Source of the DNA: Glandiceps talaboti
Taxonomy: Eukaryota > Hemichordata > Enteropneusta > Spengelidae
Direction: 5' to 3'
Assembly: GCF_964340395.1 (NCBI RefSeq)
Contig: NC_135570.1
Coordinates: 11,672,822-11,736,821, forward strand
Length of the DNA stretch: 64,000 nt
Shown: in pieces, positions 32,601 to 42,897 of the stretch
How the letters are laid out: each line of letters opens with the position of its first letter
Numbering within the stretch: position 1 is the first letter of the stretch
Translations under genes and position numbers: made by a program
Notes under the pieces: generated by a model
Databases searched by the model: none
The model's input: the letters and a program-made list of their open reading frames with translations, nothing else
Told to the model about the DNA's origin: nothing

Positions 32601-35600
32601 GCAGTCTAGTCATGCTTGCAATCTGTCTGATGGAGAACACTCACTATATGGATGAAAGTTGAATAAGATTGGTTATTTAGACAAAAAAAATTGTGTTTCA
32701 ACTTCATATGGTGTGAAAAATTCTATTGGCACCCTAAGATATAACACATAATACATAAAGCTTTAATTGTACTTTTACCTTTTCAATAATCCACGTTTCA
32801 ATTCCTGTCTCATTTTTCCATATGCTTCTCACCTATCATCAACAAAGAAACAATCACATTAAATGCAAGTGCTGTGAATGTCTGTATTTTGGTAATAAAT
32901 TAAGTCAAACATCTGTAAAAAGTTCACTAAGGTGCAAAACTAGTTGAATATTCAAACCATTTTTGTACTCAACCAAAAATGTTCATCAGCTTGCTAGATC
33001 AAATGATTTACAAAGTTTACAACACACAAGCAGTTCAAAGTTTTTAGCATTGATAAAATCATTACATGTAACATTACCTGTGTTATCAAGAGAAAGCCCA
33101 CTGATAGTGTGACTCCAATTGCCATACCCAATGCAAAGAATGTCAACAGAAAGGTATACACAGAGAATGAAAACCACGCCTTGGTAGCGACAGCATAATA
33201 TAAAGCTCTATTCTGTAAAACATAAATAGAGAAATAATGATAAATAATTAAGGGGGAGGAAATTAAGACATTTTCCTTTGGGTTCTGGAGAGTCATTTCA
33301 TTATTTTACATTATAAAGAACCTAAGTTGAGAAAATTTGATGGTTGGTTAAATTGCAATGATACCGAGTATGTTAAAGTTATGCAAAACACTGATCTTGG
33401 TTGTATCAACACTTATCCTGTACAGATACAAAACAGTCATCATGGGTGTATCAACACTTACTCAGTACAGATTGAACTTAGACAAGACAGTGGTCTTGGT
33501 TGTATCAACACTTACTCTGTACAGATACAAAACAGTCATCTTGGCTGTATCAACACTTACTCAGTACAGATTGAACTTAGACAAGACAGTGGTCTTGGTT
33601 GTATCAACACTTACTCTGTACAGATACAAAACAGTCATCTTGGCTGTATCAACACTTAACCTTGTACAGATTGAACTTGGACAAAACAGTGATCTTTGGT
33701 GTATCAACACTTAACCTTGTACAGATTGTACCATGAGAAAACAGTCTTGATTGTATCATAGACCCTCTATGGTTGTATCAACATTTACCCAGTACAGATG
33801 GAAACTAGACAAAACAGTGATTTTGGTTGTATCGACACTTACCCTGTACAACTGATTATAAATTGTGAGTATGAAAATAACTGATCCATGAATACATCCA
33901 CAGGGGGCAAAAAATAGGAAGTAAACAAATCGTGTATGGTTGGTATGACCACAGCATGTATTAATCCATGGACAATGATGGTCCATCTTCATGACACACC
34001 TAGTAAACAAATAAAAATATAAACATCAATAAACAAACAGGAAGTAAACAAATATTGTATGCTTAGTGATAACAGCTTCAAGCAGCTTGATTAAGTCTTG
34101 GTCAGCGCAATGATCAGTACTTTTCCCAAGGAAACAGTTTTATAGGTGAGGGTACAGTTCAAAACAAATGTGACCATACTGTTATTTTAACTAACCATTT
34201 CCTTCAAGAGATCATTACTGTAACAGAACCTTATGATGCATGAATGCCAGTGTGGCGTACTCACAGAATTTGCCTAAGTGCTTGTGGTCACTGGTGTGCC
34301 CTGCAGCAGTGCTAGTGAAAGTGCACTGCAGCAGAAAACACAGCAACCATGACTACCCCCCACACTGCACTGATGGGTCACAAGGTATGTTATTATACAT
34401 AAAATAGGTTATCCAAAACCACAAATGTTGTATGTTCTCATGATTTCATGTATGTGGAAGAATTGGAAGAATTGTTTATTTGTTTGAATACTGGTATTCA
34501 ATAATGCACTTCAGTACAAACACCCGTAATGTATAAGTAATCACAGGTTCATACATGTATGTATTTAATAATCTACAGACCTGGGGTAAACTAAAGAATA
34601 TTTGAATAACACAGCAGATGGGGCAGATGATTTTTTGAACTGAACTACTTTGATTGAGTTGTGTAATACAAAGCCAAAGTCTGACTTACCTGCCACACTT
34701 CCTGCAGTGATGAGACCTGGGTGCCTTGTAACCTTCACAGATTTTACAATACTGCAAATATTGACAATCATCCAAGTTGGCCTGTACAAAGAAATCAGCA
34801 CACAACAATTCTATTACTACCTGATATAAGCAAGATGAAATCACATCAGTTACAGAAACTCTTCTATTTCTCTGAACACATGAATTCAGGTGAATATGAT
34901 GAAATCACATCAGTTACAGAAACTCTTCTTTTTCTCTCTGAACACATGAATTTAGGTGAATATGACCTACATGCCTAATTTCTCAAGTACATGTATCATG
35001 TCAGGAGGTACCAAGTCAAGTTGCAACTAAACACGGTTAATGGTAAACATGTTATATTACCAATTGCATGTGGCTGACAGATTGCTCTGCATAAATTATA
35101 ATTTCTTTATGTCTATTTGCTCACATTCTTGCGTAACTGCAAACACTGGCTATTAATACAAGTACATGTCATGTATGTGATGTGATGTAGTGGGAAATTG
35201 TAAATGATGAAAACTTAAAGGTAATTTACATAAAAATATCAGTGTTGCCACCCCCCCCCCACCCTCTCCCATCCTGATGCTAAGGATTGTCAACATATGT
35301 TTCAAATCAACATGTCTATATTCCTCAAATTTTCATTCCATGTTGATCAAAGATATTATCATTTTAAATTTGACACAATTATCGCTGTCATTCAAAATGT
35401 TCAATGAATACATGAACTAACATTGATATATCCAGCTGCAAGGCCATGGTACACTTTACTATTTACTTTGCTAGGTGCAACTGACTAATGAGTTCAATAA
35501 TTATCGAATATGTTAGTTATTATCTGACATTACACTTAATAAAATCCATACTACACCCAGGTAGATAAGTGTTCAAATTGAAACCAATTCACCATGAACA

Positions 35601-37758
35601 GAATGTTGCCTGGCTCGATAAAAATCTTACTAACATCAATACATTTCACCATCTGGTTCAATAGAAATTTTGCTTTATGGTCGAAGGTTTCAAAAACACT
35701 GAAAGTACAGGTAGTACACCACACACAATGCAATACTCTCCTAATCTTGAATTTTTATGATTATGGTTTTCAAAAAAGAATCATTGCATTGTTCACATGC
35801 TGCATTTGTATTCAATGCTACTCTGAAGGATGGGGGGGGGGGGGGGGGTGTGTGTTGATATCCAAACTGATTACACACTTGCCATACTATAGGTAGACTG
35901 TAAGATACGTCGTGACGTTTCGCCCTCACCGGACTTCTCTCACAGGGGTTGGCCGATGGTTGAGGGCGTCCCGTCACGGCGTACCTTACAGACTATACTA
36001 TAGGATACACTTGTCTTTTAAGGCTGCGAATGTGTTTTGGGATTCAGGGAAGTACATGTATGCACCTGGGAACATTTTGGACCCAAAATATTGAGAAGAC
36101 AGTATAGTCAGTGGTCCCCATCTTACACCAACATGCTGACAAATACACCCATACCAAATCAGGTAGGGAGTCTATCCCTATGTTCCTATCTCTAACTAAG
36201 GGGGTAACCAACTTGTAGACTTGAACAACTATCACTACTACTAGTACTACACTATTCTGCTATCCTAACTGATGTTTTCATTTTGGAATTTTCGCTATCG
36301 TTCGAACTTCAATGCTACGCTGACTCCTATCTCCACCTGGTATTCACCCATGCCAAGCCATACACAACATGTGTAAGACATTAGTGTAAATTTGAATAGA
36401 ATACAACATACATAATGATCTGAGTGAGGTTGAAGGGTCACATTTCCATGACGGCACCTGAATTGTGGTTTCATTATGTGACCTGATGGCACGACTTAAA
36501 TATATCTTATGTATTTGACCAATCATGCTTTATACAGGAATGCCATTTGAGACCAGCAGGAGATAGGAGTCAGAGTAGACTTGGGAAGATAGTGAAAATT
36601 AAAAAAATCAAAATGTCAGTTAGGGAATAGTGTACACCTTAGCGATAGTTGTTCAAGTCTAAAGGTAGGCTACTATGGCAGTAGATGACCAAAATCCTAA
36701 CCCTATCTTCCATCCAAGTGTGAATGAAAGTACAGTCTCTACTTTAAACCAAAGAACTAAGATGTTAGTAGAAGGATTTCTATACCTCTATGGGTAGATA
36801 TTCTTGCCAAGGCTAGTATGTGACAAGCAGTGATTTCTTTTATGGGTAGACAAAAATTGAATTTTAGAAATAAGGTGGTCTCTTTTTTACCTTCTTCTAT
36901 ATCAAGTCAAGCTGCAAGTCCACATTGCTATCACTACATAAATTCAATGGGAATCAGATTTGACATCATTTGCATAGTCTGGAATCCATGCCTGCCTAGT
37001 CCACAGGCATGAATGGGACATTACTAGTCACTGTAACTTGTAAGCTAATATTCTATTCAAGGATGGGTCATAATACAAAATAATAGCATTATTTAGGTAT
37101 TTACGAATATTAAAAAAATGACAGAATATTTTTTAAATATTTGTAAATATCTAATAACACTATTATTTTGTATTTATGACCATCCTTGACAAAAATATTA
37201 GCTCATACTATGACTGTGATATTAGTATATTGACCCAATATGGATTCTGGGGTATGCAATGTTCATCCATACATTTGTATCATCAGGGGGAAATGAGCCC
37301 TTCAAATGAATGACTTAAAAAAAGTCTTATTGAGTAAAAATGACTGTAGCAATAATTGTAGCGTTATTTTATGTTTCGGAGGTGTTTTATCATTTCAGGG
37401 ATTCCATTCAAAAACGACCTTTGGGTGCAATCCCTGGTCAAATTCAAAGCTCAGAGGAAAATAATATTAACGCTACAATCATGGCAGTCATGAGTTAGAG
37501 AGAGAAATGTGTACTTACTGGTTTCCATCCCTTCTCTACAAATCCCGGGCCAAGGAACGCCGCTTTAAAGAAATTGTACAGAATAAGATAGAGCCATGTA
37601 AAGATGGATATAAAATGTACGATGCTACCAATATCGTCAATGGCTACAGGCCACCATACTAACGTGCATAGCATGGCCCATCCTGTGACGAATATTATGA
37701 TAAATAATGCCAGTAATGGTCCCCAATGCAGAAGTTGTTTCAGCTTTGATAGCTGCAT
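29528..37758 (-). CDS. ZDHHC6: ZDHHC6-type palmitoyltransferase (spliced, nine exons, 385 aa)
   Basis: Join on the minus strand: 37758-37519, 34781-34690, 33999-33843, 33212-33078, 32832-32779, 32082-31933, 31302-31261, 30697-30552, 29669-29528. All introns are GT/AG with consistent phase. The protein aligns by eye along its length to vertebrate ZDHHC6 (HWGPLLALF, GPGFVEKGWKP, YKAPRSHHCRKC, CVMKMDHHCPWIN, FALGMAIG, VFTW, GDGIEWPV, GCHQYTLT, KYWLYGD, RGWFPRRC). Zn ligands lie around Cys92-Cys109. The DHHC is 117-120, with Cys120 the predicted acyl carrier. Four TM helices lie near 13-35, 44-66, 135-158 and 182-208. The C-terminal SH3-like domain lies near 291-365, and the protein ends KKDI, a dilysine ER-retrieval signal. 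ZDHHC6 palmitoylates ER proteins such as calnexin. The human protein is 413 aa; the TM3-TM4 loop here is slightly shorter. Confidence 0.95.
29763..30190. repeat. TIR element in ZDHHC6 intron 8
   Basis: The left end (GGGACAATATCAGACAAGTT CAATAAACGAAC) and the right end read in reverse complement (GATCGCAAAATGTCACACAA GCTCAGTAAACAAAC) are clearly related. The interior lacks an ORF. The right half matches 8591-8770. Confidence 0.78.
30552..30697 (-). CDS. ZDHHC6: ZDHHC6 exon 8 (SH3-like domain, first part)
   Basis: It encodes VVEGYSGYVFPLTKGLYTFI then SVPCTDEPRIPLSKGDKVLVTRWK. Only one of the three regulatory cysteines described for human ZDHHC6 is present: Cys318, matching human C343. The positions of human C328 and C329 are Val303 and Phe304. 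Donor AAA|GTAAGT. Confidence 0.93.
31261..31302 (-). CDS. ZDHHC6: ZDHHC6 exon 7
   Basis: A 14-codon micro-exon, VEQLVQKEEKRNRT, matching human IEQLKQKADKRVRS. Acceptor CTTGTAG, donor ACG|GTAGGT. Confidence 0.88.
31365..31560. repeat. Dispersed repeat, copy 1, with C/A homopolymer runs
   Basis: TAGTACAGTAATAAGTTGAA is followed by a GGTGC-type segment and, further on, TACTGCTAG...AATATGTTTACCCATAGT. It shares order and wording with 47120-47400 and 53690-54010. A C-run and an A-run (31440-31478) sit where the other copies read GGACCCTAAAATCAATT. Confidence 0.72.
31933..32082 (-). CDS. ZDHHC6: ZDHHC6 exon 6
   Basis: 50 codons, ADRPREDEFIFPYNMGWKRN to VEGCHQYTLT, matching the ZDHHC6-specific segment FPYDMG...QVFTW...GDGLEWPV...GCHQYSLT. 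Acceptor TTTGAAG, donor ACA|GTAAGT. Confidence 0.94.
32779..32832 (-). CDS. ZDHHC6: ZDHHC6 exon 5
   Basis: An 18-codon exon, VRSIWKNETGIETWIIEK, matching the TTxE-like cytosolic stretch of the family (human LRNKTSIESWIEEK). Splice sites GATAG and AAG|GTAAAA. Confidence 0.9.
33078..33212 (-). CDS. ZDHHC6: ZDHHC6 exon 4 (TM4)
   Basis: 45 codons, NRALYYAVATKAWFSF then YTFLLTFFALGMAIG to FLLITQ. Phase 0 at both ends, acceptor TTTTACAG and donor CAG|GTAATG. FALGMAIGVTLSVG corresponds to FALGLALGTTIAVG in the human protein. Confidence 0.92.
33385..33842 (-). repeat. Tandem array of exon-3-donor-like units in ZDHHC6 intron 3
   Basis: Read on the minus strand, about nine units carry an exon-end-like CTGTACAG or CTGTACTG followed by GTAAGTGTTGATACA or a variant. 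Four units keep an exact GTAAGT (near 33459, 33511, 33556 and 33609). The true donor GTAAGTGTCGATACAACC lies at 33842 and downstream. Spacing alternates between about 45 and 58 bp. The array therefore derives from the exon 3/intron 3 junction. Confidence 0.9.
33843..33999 (-). CDS. ZDHHC6: ZDHHC6 exon 3 (DHHC catalytic motif and TM3)
   Basis: It encodes CVMKMDHHCPWINTCCGHTN and TM3 (FVYFLFFAPCGCIHGSVIFI...), ending NQLYR. The real donor is CAGG|GTAAGT. The intron next to it holds a tandem array of copies of this exon-end and donor sequence. Confidence 0.96.
34690..34781 (-). CDS. ZDHHC6: ZDHHC6 exon 2 (first half of DHHC-CRD)
   Basis: It encodes ANLDDCQYLQYCKICEGYKA and PRSHHCRKCG, with the zinc-binding Cys/His pattern. 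The acceptor is TGTACAG and the donor CAG|GTAAGT. It ends two bases into an Arg codon completed by exon 3. Confidence 0.95.
35894..35994. repeat. Short MITE with 10-bp target-site duplication, copy 2
   Basis: A 101-bp self-complementary element, TAGACTGTAAGATACGTCGT to GGCGTACCTTACAGACT. It is flanked by ATACTATAGG on each side (35884-35893 and 35995-36004). It is the same family as 28082-28191, with the shared core GCCCTCACCGG and GGGTTGGCC. Confidence 0.88.
36216..36661. repeat. TIR element, TA-flanked, ~446 bp
   Basis: The ends are exact inverted copies (TAGACTTGAACAACTATC at left, GATAGTTGTTCAAGTCTA at right). Complementarity continues through CTAACTGA...TTTT and GACTCCTATCTCC / GGAGATAGGAGTC. 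If the outermost TA is the target duplication, it would fit a Tc1/mariner-type element. No ORF inside. Confidence 0.82.
37043..37203. repeat. Palindromic element, ~161 bp
   Basis: The arms begin AGCTAATATT and end AATATTAGCT, sharing CAAGGATGGGTCATAATACA / TGTATTTATGACCATCCTTG. The hairpin has arms of roughly 70 bp and little loop. Confidence 0.85.
37349..37491. repeat. Small TIR element beside ZDHHC6 exon 1
   Basis: ATGACTGTAGCAATAATTGT AGCGTTATT at the left is matched by AATATTAACGCTACAATCAT GGCAGTCAT at the right. It ends about 28 bp from the exon-1 donor. Confidence 0.75.
37519..37758 (-). CDS. ZDHHC6: ZDHHC6 exon 1
   Basis: 80 codons, from MQLSKLKQLLHWGPLLALF to GPGFVEKGWKP, covering TM1 and TM2. 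The donor on the minus strand is CCA|GTAAGT. ATG 37758 aligns close to the human N-terminal LKRLCHWGP, so human ZDHHC6 has only a few more residues upstream. Confidence 0.92.
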
Positions 37759-39632
37759 TTTCGAATAAATACGATCCCGGAGCGCTCAACAAACACAAAG
37801 CATGTGTTAGCTTTGGAACAGTCAGACCCCTACTCTCTGGAATACCGGTATACCCGACGCAACCTGGAAAACACCTTGAAATTACACAATTTCACGACCA
37901 GGCAGGATTCTCAACGGTCAGCTACGATGACCGATGTCGCCCTCGAAGTCCAAATGCTTTGGTGGTTGTGCGTGCAAGTTCCCGTCACGGTCTGGTCGTC
38001 GCGGCTGTGTTTAGTCAGTGTTTGCGTCGGATTACGACTGTTAGAAGCATATAATGCACGTAACCGAAGACAAGCTGAGTTTGATGGACTGATAAAGTCC
38101 TAAACTGTTAATTATTTGGTTACTTCGCCATTCTTTCGAACCTCTTTGCCTCTTGCCAGGATAACGGAAGTGTTATATTCATTTGTTCACTGCTTCTATT
38201 CTCCAACGTTGGGGGTCGAAAAATATTAAACGTGATATGTGAAATGTCACATTGCGCTCATTGAGCTGTGTACAATTTAATTTCAATATTTTAGTATTCA
38301 TGGTAAAATCACGTATTATATAATGGAAATATTTTTAGAAATAGAAAAAGAATCTTATATTTTGGAGAGACTAAAAATACAATAGGCCTGTTTAACCTTT
38401 TAAAAGACAGACTGAATGAAAGAGATAGTTATATATAACCGGTTTATCCGGATGATAATAATAATAATAATATACTATGGCATGACGATGGCATTACCAA
38501 TACGAAACTATCTCTTTAAACTGCTTCACTTGGTAAATAAAGGTACGAACAAAATGACACAGTGAAGATCAAAATACATTTTTTGGAATTAACGTTGATG
38601 TAGATCAAGTACCACTGAACGACACCTCTGGATTATATGTCCATATAGTGATGACCGAGGGTTCCGTTGAGTCAGCAAACATCGTTGCTATGGCAGCATT
38701 GTCAATGTCATCCCAAATGTTCTGAAACCAATGACAATATAACAGGTGGTAGATTAAATAAGTATTACATGTTTGGTCTAAAGTGTCTACTGTAATATTG
38801 ATCGTACATCATAGGACTCCAAACAGCAAAACAGAACAATACAGAATGATGTGATAGGTAAACAAGATAAAAGGTGGAACTGCTTAGAGGTGTTCAAGGA
38901 AAAACTGAGGACTGAAATCGACTGATATTGTCGATTCTATCACCTTCATGAATATAAAAAGTACACTGTATCAAAGAAATACACAAATAGATCTTGTTTT
39001 TAAATGTAATCTCATATAATCTGTTTATTACTGAAACCACAGTGCCATAAAGTTGTATGTAAATCAGTGAGTGTTTACTTTGTATGCAAATTAGTTGGTA
39101 GTGAATTATCATGTTATAGTACTTCTGCCAGATGGCCAAACCGGTAACACCTGTCGGAACCCCGAGTTTTGCACACTGTGTCGTGACAGGTGGCCATGAA
39201 TTGCTACTAACAGGCAGGATTTTGGCACGTCCACCTGAGCTCGTGATAATATTTACAGTCACAGTGCACAGTAACGTGACAAACTTAAGCTTAGTGGTTT
39301 TGTGGAGTGACCCAACTGAAGTGGAATTGTTCAAGTGGAAAATAACATGTTTTCGTTGTGTTTATCGCTATCATCTTCAAAGGTGCTGAACTAGTACTAG
39401 TAGAGTGAACTGTGTGCACTCTTAGACAATATCAACTTTGAACTTAGACAGAAAATACTCGGACTTGGCACGGTTTTACCAGTAACCGGTTGATCGCCAT
39501 GATAGTTAATAGGTCAACAACCGTAAGTCAAACAAGTTTATATCAATATATGCATCAAATTAGTAGTGAATTGTCGATACTTTGAGTTGAATACTCAGAG
39601 TTTAATAGACTAAAATATATACATTAAGTCAC

Positions 39633-39689
<57 letters not shown>

Positions 39690-40320
39690 TTGTCAAATGG
39701 TTTCATCTGACATTTTAATATTTCATCTAATATTATTTGAGGTACACCATTACTTGTTACTCATATGAAAATAATACACCGTCATTCCATCAGCTTTGAG
39801 ATCTTCAAACCTGTTGCTGAAGCTCAAAGTACAGTCAGTGAATATCGTTTTCAGAAGTGCATGTATTCAACAATATGTTTGATATTTGTACGTTTTACAA
39901 CTCCACCAGTTTAAACTACAGTATTCTAGATTGAGGGTGGGCAAGGGGTCCCCCATTTTACAGAAAAAATAAGTGTTCAATAACAAATGGCGAATATAGA
40001 ATTTCAATTTTTGCATGTACGATGAAAAAAACACCATTTATTGATGGTGAACTTATGAGCAGTCATCGTCTCCTTACATTTTGACAAACTGTTTCGAATG
40101 ATTGTCTGTTGAACATGATATGTTTTTAGAGATATAGGCTATTCTAAAAGCAGGAGGCAATTCAACAATACAATTATTAAAGCGGGAACTACAACAACGA
40201 GGAAGGGGAGCGACCGAGTGGGTGTGTCCCCCCCCCTCCCGCCGTTGAAACCATAGGTTGTAAAACCATCATACTCTGATAGATACTAGTAATTAAATAA
40301 ATGCGTGACATAACCGCGGG
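37759..40320. other. ZDHHC6 upstream region and intergenic DNA
   Basis: About 350 bp upstream of the ZDHHC6 ATG are relatively CpG-rich and probably hold its promoter and 5' UTR. The plus-strand open frames there (37707-38103) lack any recognisable motif. Further out are a short ATA run (38455-38472), a GT microsatellite (39634-39686) and a C-run (40228-40236). I see no gene. Confidence 0.5.
39634..39686. repeat. (GT)n microsatellite
   Basis: Uninterrupted GT dinucleotides over 53 bp. Confidence 0.97.
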
Positions 40321-40553
40321 CGGCGCTGTTCAACATCCGGGTATTTATTCTGGACTGTGTTTGTCGTCAAGCTGCAGCAGACGTCCGTGATATTTTTTGT
40401 ATAATAATGAAGAAAAAACTTTTATTTCAAACTTTTGAATTATATTAACCGACACCACAAGGACGAAGTAGGACACAAACTAGAACTGTCTCAAAGTCAG
40501 CACTGTAAGCTTACTCGGTGGAAAGAATAATTTCAAAACAAGTGAAGGCTGAG
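40321..40553 (+). other. Possible 5' non-coding exon (candidate first exon of the zinc-finger gene)
   Basis: The local CpG content rises (GCGGGCGGCGCTG, AACATCCGGG). The segment ends in a consensus donor, GAG|GTGAGTT. There is no long reading frame, so if it is an exon it is untranslated. Its assignment to the gene at 59150 is by strand only. Confidence 0.3.
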
Positions 40554-40939
40554 GTGAGTTCACAATTTGTTCGATTCTGTCGTCTGCAAGTACTGCAACC
40601 TCGAGCGCGTGACGCCGGATAGCGCGATATTACTACATGGTCGATGATATAAATAAATAGTCATCCAACTGCAAACCCACTTGCAGTCCGTGTACTAGTC
40701 TATTTAGACGCAGATTGTATTTTGTCGTATTCCTTAAAAAAATCTTCTGGAATATGTTTTATTCATATAAGCTTATATTAGTTGCGTGCAAATACATAAC
40801 CTATAACATACATTCAAATAGTCCGTAGTCAGCATGCACAATGCCCATACTGAGAACGCGCGCTACTCACTCATGATCACTGAGGATTCGAACACATAAA
40901 GTATAATCTAGCGTCGTCTGACTGACTTCATGGAACGTC

Positions 40940-41455
40940 CACACGATGTTATGTTTAAACGATCGCATTCTCTTCTTGTTTATCCAAAAACTGCAAATCT
41001 ACACATTTTGAGGTTGAGAGTTTTAGTCTCCATGTTGAAAAGTAGTTGCATATAATATTAAGCATTTTCTGACATGTAGAACGAGTTGGTGCTAATATTA
41101 AAATGTCATCAGTAGGCCAACCAAGAAACAAAAACAGCGAACCATTTAACATCCGACACCACTGTTCTCGAGTTCAACGAAGAGGTCGTTTGCATAAATT
41201 AGGAAAAGAGATGACATTATTGTCCATAGAACATATTTTGTAAGATCCTCCAAAGTGTTTAATTTACGCCCATGGTGTACAATTTGTGAAATAGACCATT
41301 TAATTCTACCATAAAGAATCAAAAGCTTTGTGAATGTCTAGGCTACACATAAATACTTTGCTTCGCCTTTCAAGGTGATGAAGTATCGTTTCTAGAATAC
41401 AGAATGTTGTAGTAACCTCACTCTGAGCAGGTTGATAACCAGCTGGTGGTGAGGG

Positions 41456-41523
<68 letters not shown>

Positions 41524-41640
41524 ATATTTTCTTGTCGAGGAGCCATGGTTGTAGGCGATGAGAAATACACAGTTCAAAGAATATTTGCAAAGTCGGTAGC
41601 AATTATGTAATTCCCTTGTAGTTTGCAGGATCAAAATGGT
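40940..41640 (-). pseudogene. Decayed LINE reverse transcriptase fragment
   Basis: Translating the minus strand across frameshifts gives RT landmarks in order: FDPANYKGIT and LQPWLLDKK (41640-41525), AGYQPAQSE and LETILHHLERRSK with CSLDIHKAFDSL (motif A, about 41440-41300), ANDLFVELENSGVGC (about 41200-41155), then PTDDILILAPTRS (degraded YADD motif C) and KLSTSKC (to 40990). Stops and frame shifts are frequent and no endonuclease is seen. The wording fits CR1/Jockey-type non-LTR elements. A (GTT)n tract interrupts it at 41455-41523. Confidence 0.82.
41455..41523. repeat. (GTT)n microsatellite inside the LINE remnant
   Basis: About 23 GTT units with no interruption. It lies between the LQPWLLDKK and AGYQPAQSE parts of the RT remnant. 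On the minus strand it reads AAC/Asn codons. Confidence 0.95.
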
Positions 41641-41849
41641 TCGATCCTAGAATTCGTGCAACCATAGAATAAAAAAACCTATTAAATGTATTTCGTGAAA
41701 GCTCACCCGACCATCGCCCGATGCTAATGTTTTTCGTGCAACCATAGAATGTAAAAAATGTACTAAATGCATCATGTATTTCGTGCCAGCTCCCCAGACC
41801 ATATCTCGATCCTAGAATGTATTTTCGTACAGCCATATAATTATACCTG
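41641..41849. repeat. Tandemly duplicated ~95-bp segment
   Basis: The string TTCGTGCAACCATAGAAT recurs near 41655 and 41732, with a diverged third start at about 41824 (TTCGTACAGCCATATAAT). Each is followed by related sequence containing TTTCGTG and GCTC. Confidence 0.7.
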
Positions 41850-41960
41850 TAGACTTGAGAACGGCTATCACTACACTATTCCGCTGTGCTAACTGACATT
41901 TTGAATTTTTGACTTCGCCATCCGTTCGGATCGCAAATACGCATATGTCGACATGCCACT
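41850..41960. repeat. Single arm of the TAGACTTGA TIR element
   Basis: TAGACTTGAGAACGGCTATC then ACTACACTATTC and GCTAACTGACATTTTG match the left arm of 36216-36661. No second arm is seen within 1 kb, so it is a truncated or solo end. Confidence 0.7.
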
Positions 41961-42689
41961 TATTGCCAGATTTAGGATTTCAACATCGCGCCTGAGCGCG
42001 ACTTGTTCTTTGCTGGCCATGGAGACAGTCCAACCCAGAAGAACAGTGTTATATGGGAACAATCCGAGTTCACAGCACCAGACGATTTCTTATCGACTCA
42101 ACCCACTCTGTAGACGCGCTTTGTATCTGATGGCTCCGGTACTGAGAAGGGCTTTGAAATTATTGTAGAAGAACATACGGTAAAACTCTTTTTAAAAATT
42201 CATAACTTCGGATGGTGCTGTGCAATATTTTACCCATAACTCTTTCTGATTTGTCCTGTCAGACATCATCTCCCGGGAGTCAGACAACTCTCACCTGTGT
42301 ACAAAACTATTTTTGACATTTGCGAAAAATAGAATTGCCACTGACGATTTTCTGAATACCCATTTACATTGATAGTGATTTATAGAAGGAGATAGGTATT
42401 TTAGGAATTAGTCAACATATTTTATTGAAAGACATAATTAAATTATTTTATAAAGTGAGGAACCTCCAAACATACAAGCAGAAAGAGTTGTGAATAAGAT
42501 ATTGTACAGAGTGGTGTAGTATTGCGTGTTTAGGCATAGACAAGAGACAGGAGACACAGGGGCAAATATTCCCTATACTAAGGTGCGATATCAATAGCTC
42601 AATGTAGGATAAAAAACTAAATGGAAAAATGTTCGTTTAGTATATACATGGCACCAAAATAAAGTAACGTGTCATCAAAAGAACTATAT

Positions 42690-42897
42690 GTTTTTTCCTC
42701 ACTACATACTGGTTTTGTATTCATAGCACTACATACTACTACATACTGGTTTTATATTCATAGCACTACATACTACTACATACTGGTTTTGTATTCATAC
42801 TACTACATACTACTACATACTGGTGTTGTATTAATAGCACTACATACTACTACATACTGGTGTTGTATTAATAGCACTACATACTACTACATACTAA
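42690..42897. repeat. ~37-bp minisatellite
   Basis: About five copies of a unit made of CTACATACTGGTTTTGTATT then CATAGCACTACATACTA, with small variants (TATATT, GTGTTGTATTAAT). Confidence 0.9.

Larger units (their letters stand above)
34782..37518 (-). other. ZDHHC6 intron 1, host of several elements
   Basis: The intron contains a 70-bp tandem duplication (34838-34965), a poly-C run near 35252, a G-run (35832-35848), the MITE at 35894, TIR elements at 36216 and 37349, and a palindrome at 37043. No additional exon is recognised: exon 1 and exon 2 join in phase and the protein alignment is continuous. Confidence 0.8.

Noticed and set aside
33327-33714. Plus-strand ORFs with repeated GCINTYSVQIQNSH-type peptide
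   Set aside because: They lie antisense in ZDHHC6 intron 3 and come from the tandem array of donor-like units.
37707-38103. Plus-strand ORFs of 115 and 99 codons antisense to ZDHHC6 exon 1 and its upstream region
   Set aside because: They overlap the ZDHHC6 coding exon or promoter on the other strand, overlap each other in two frames and show no motif.
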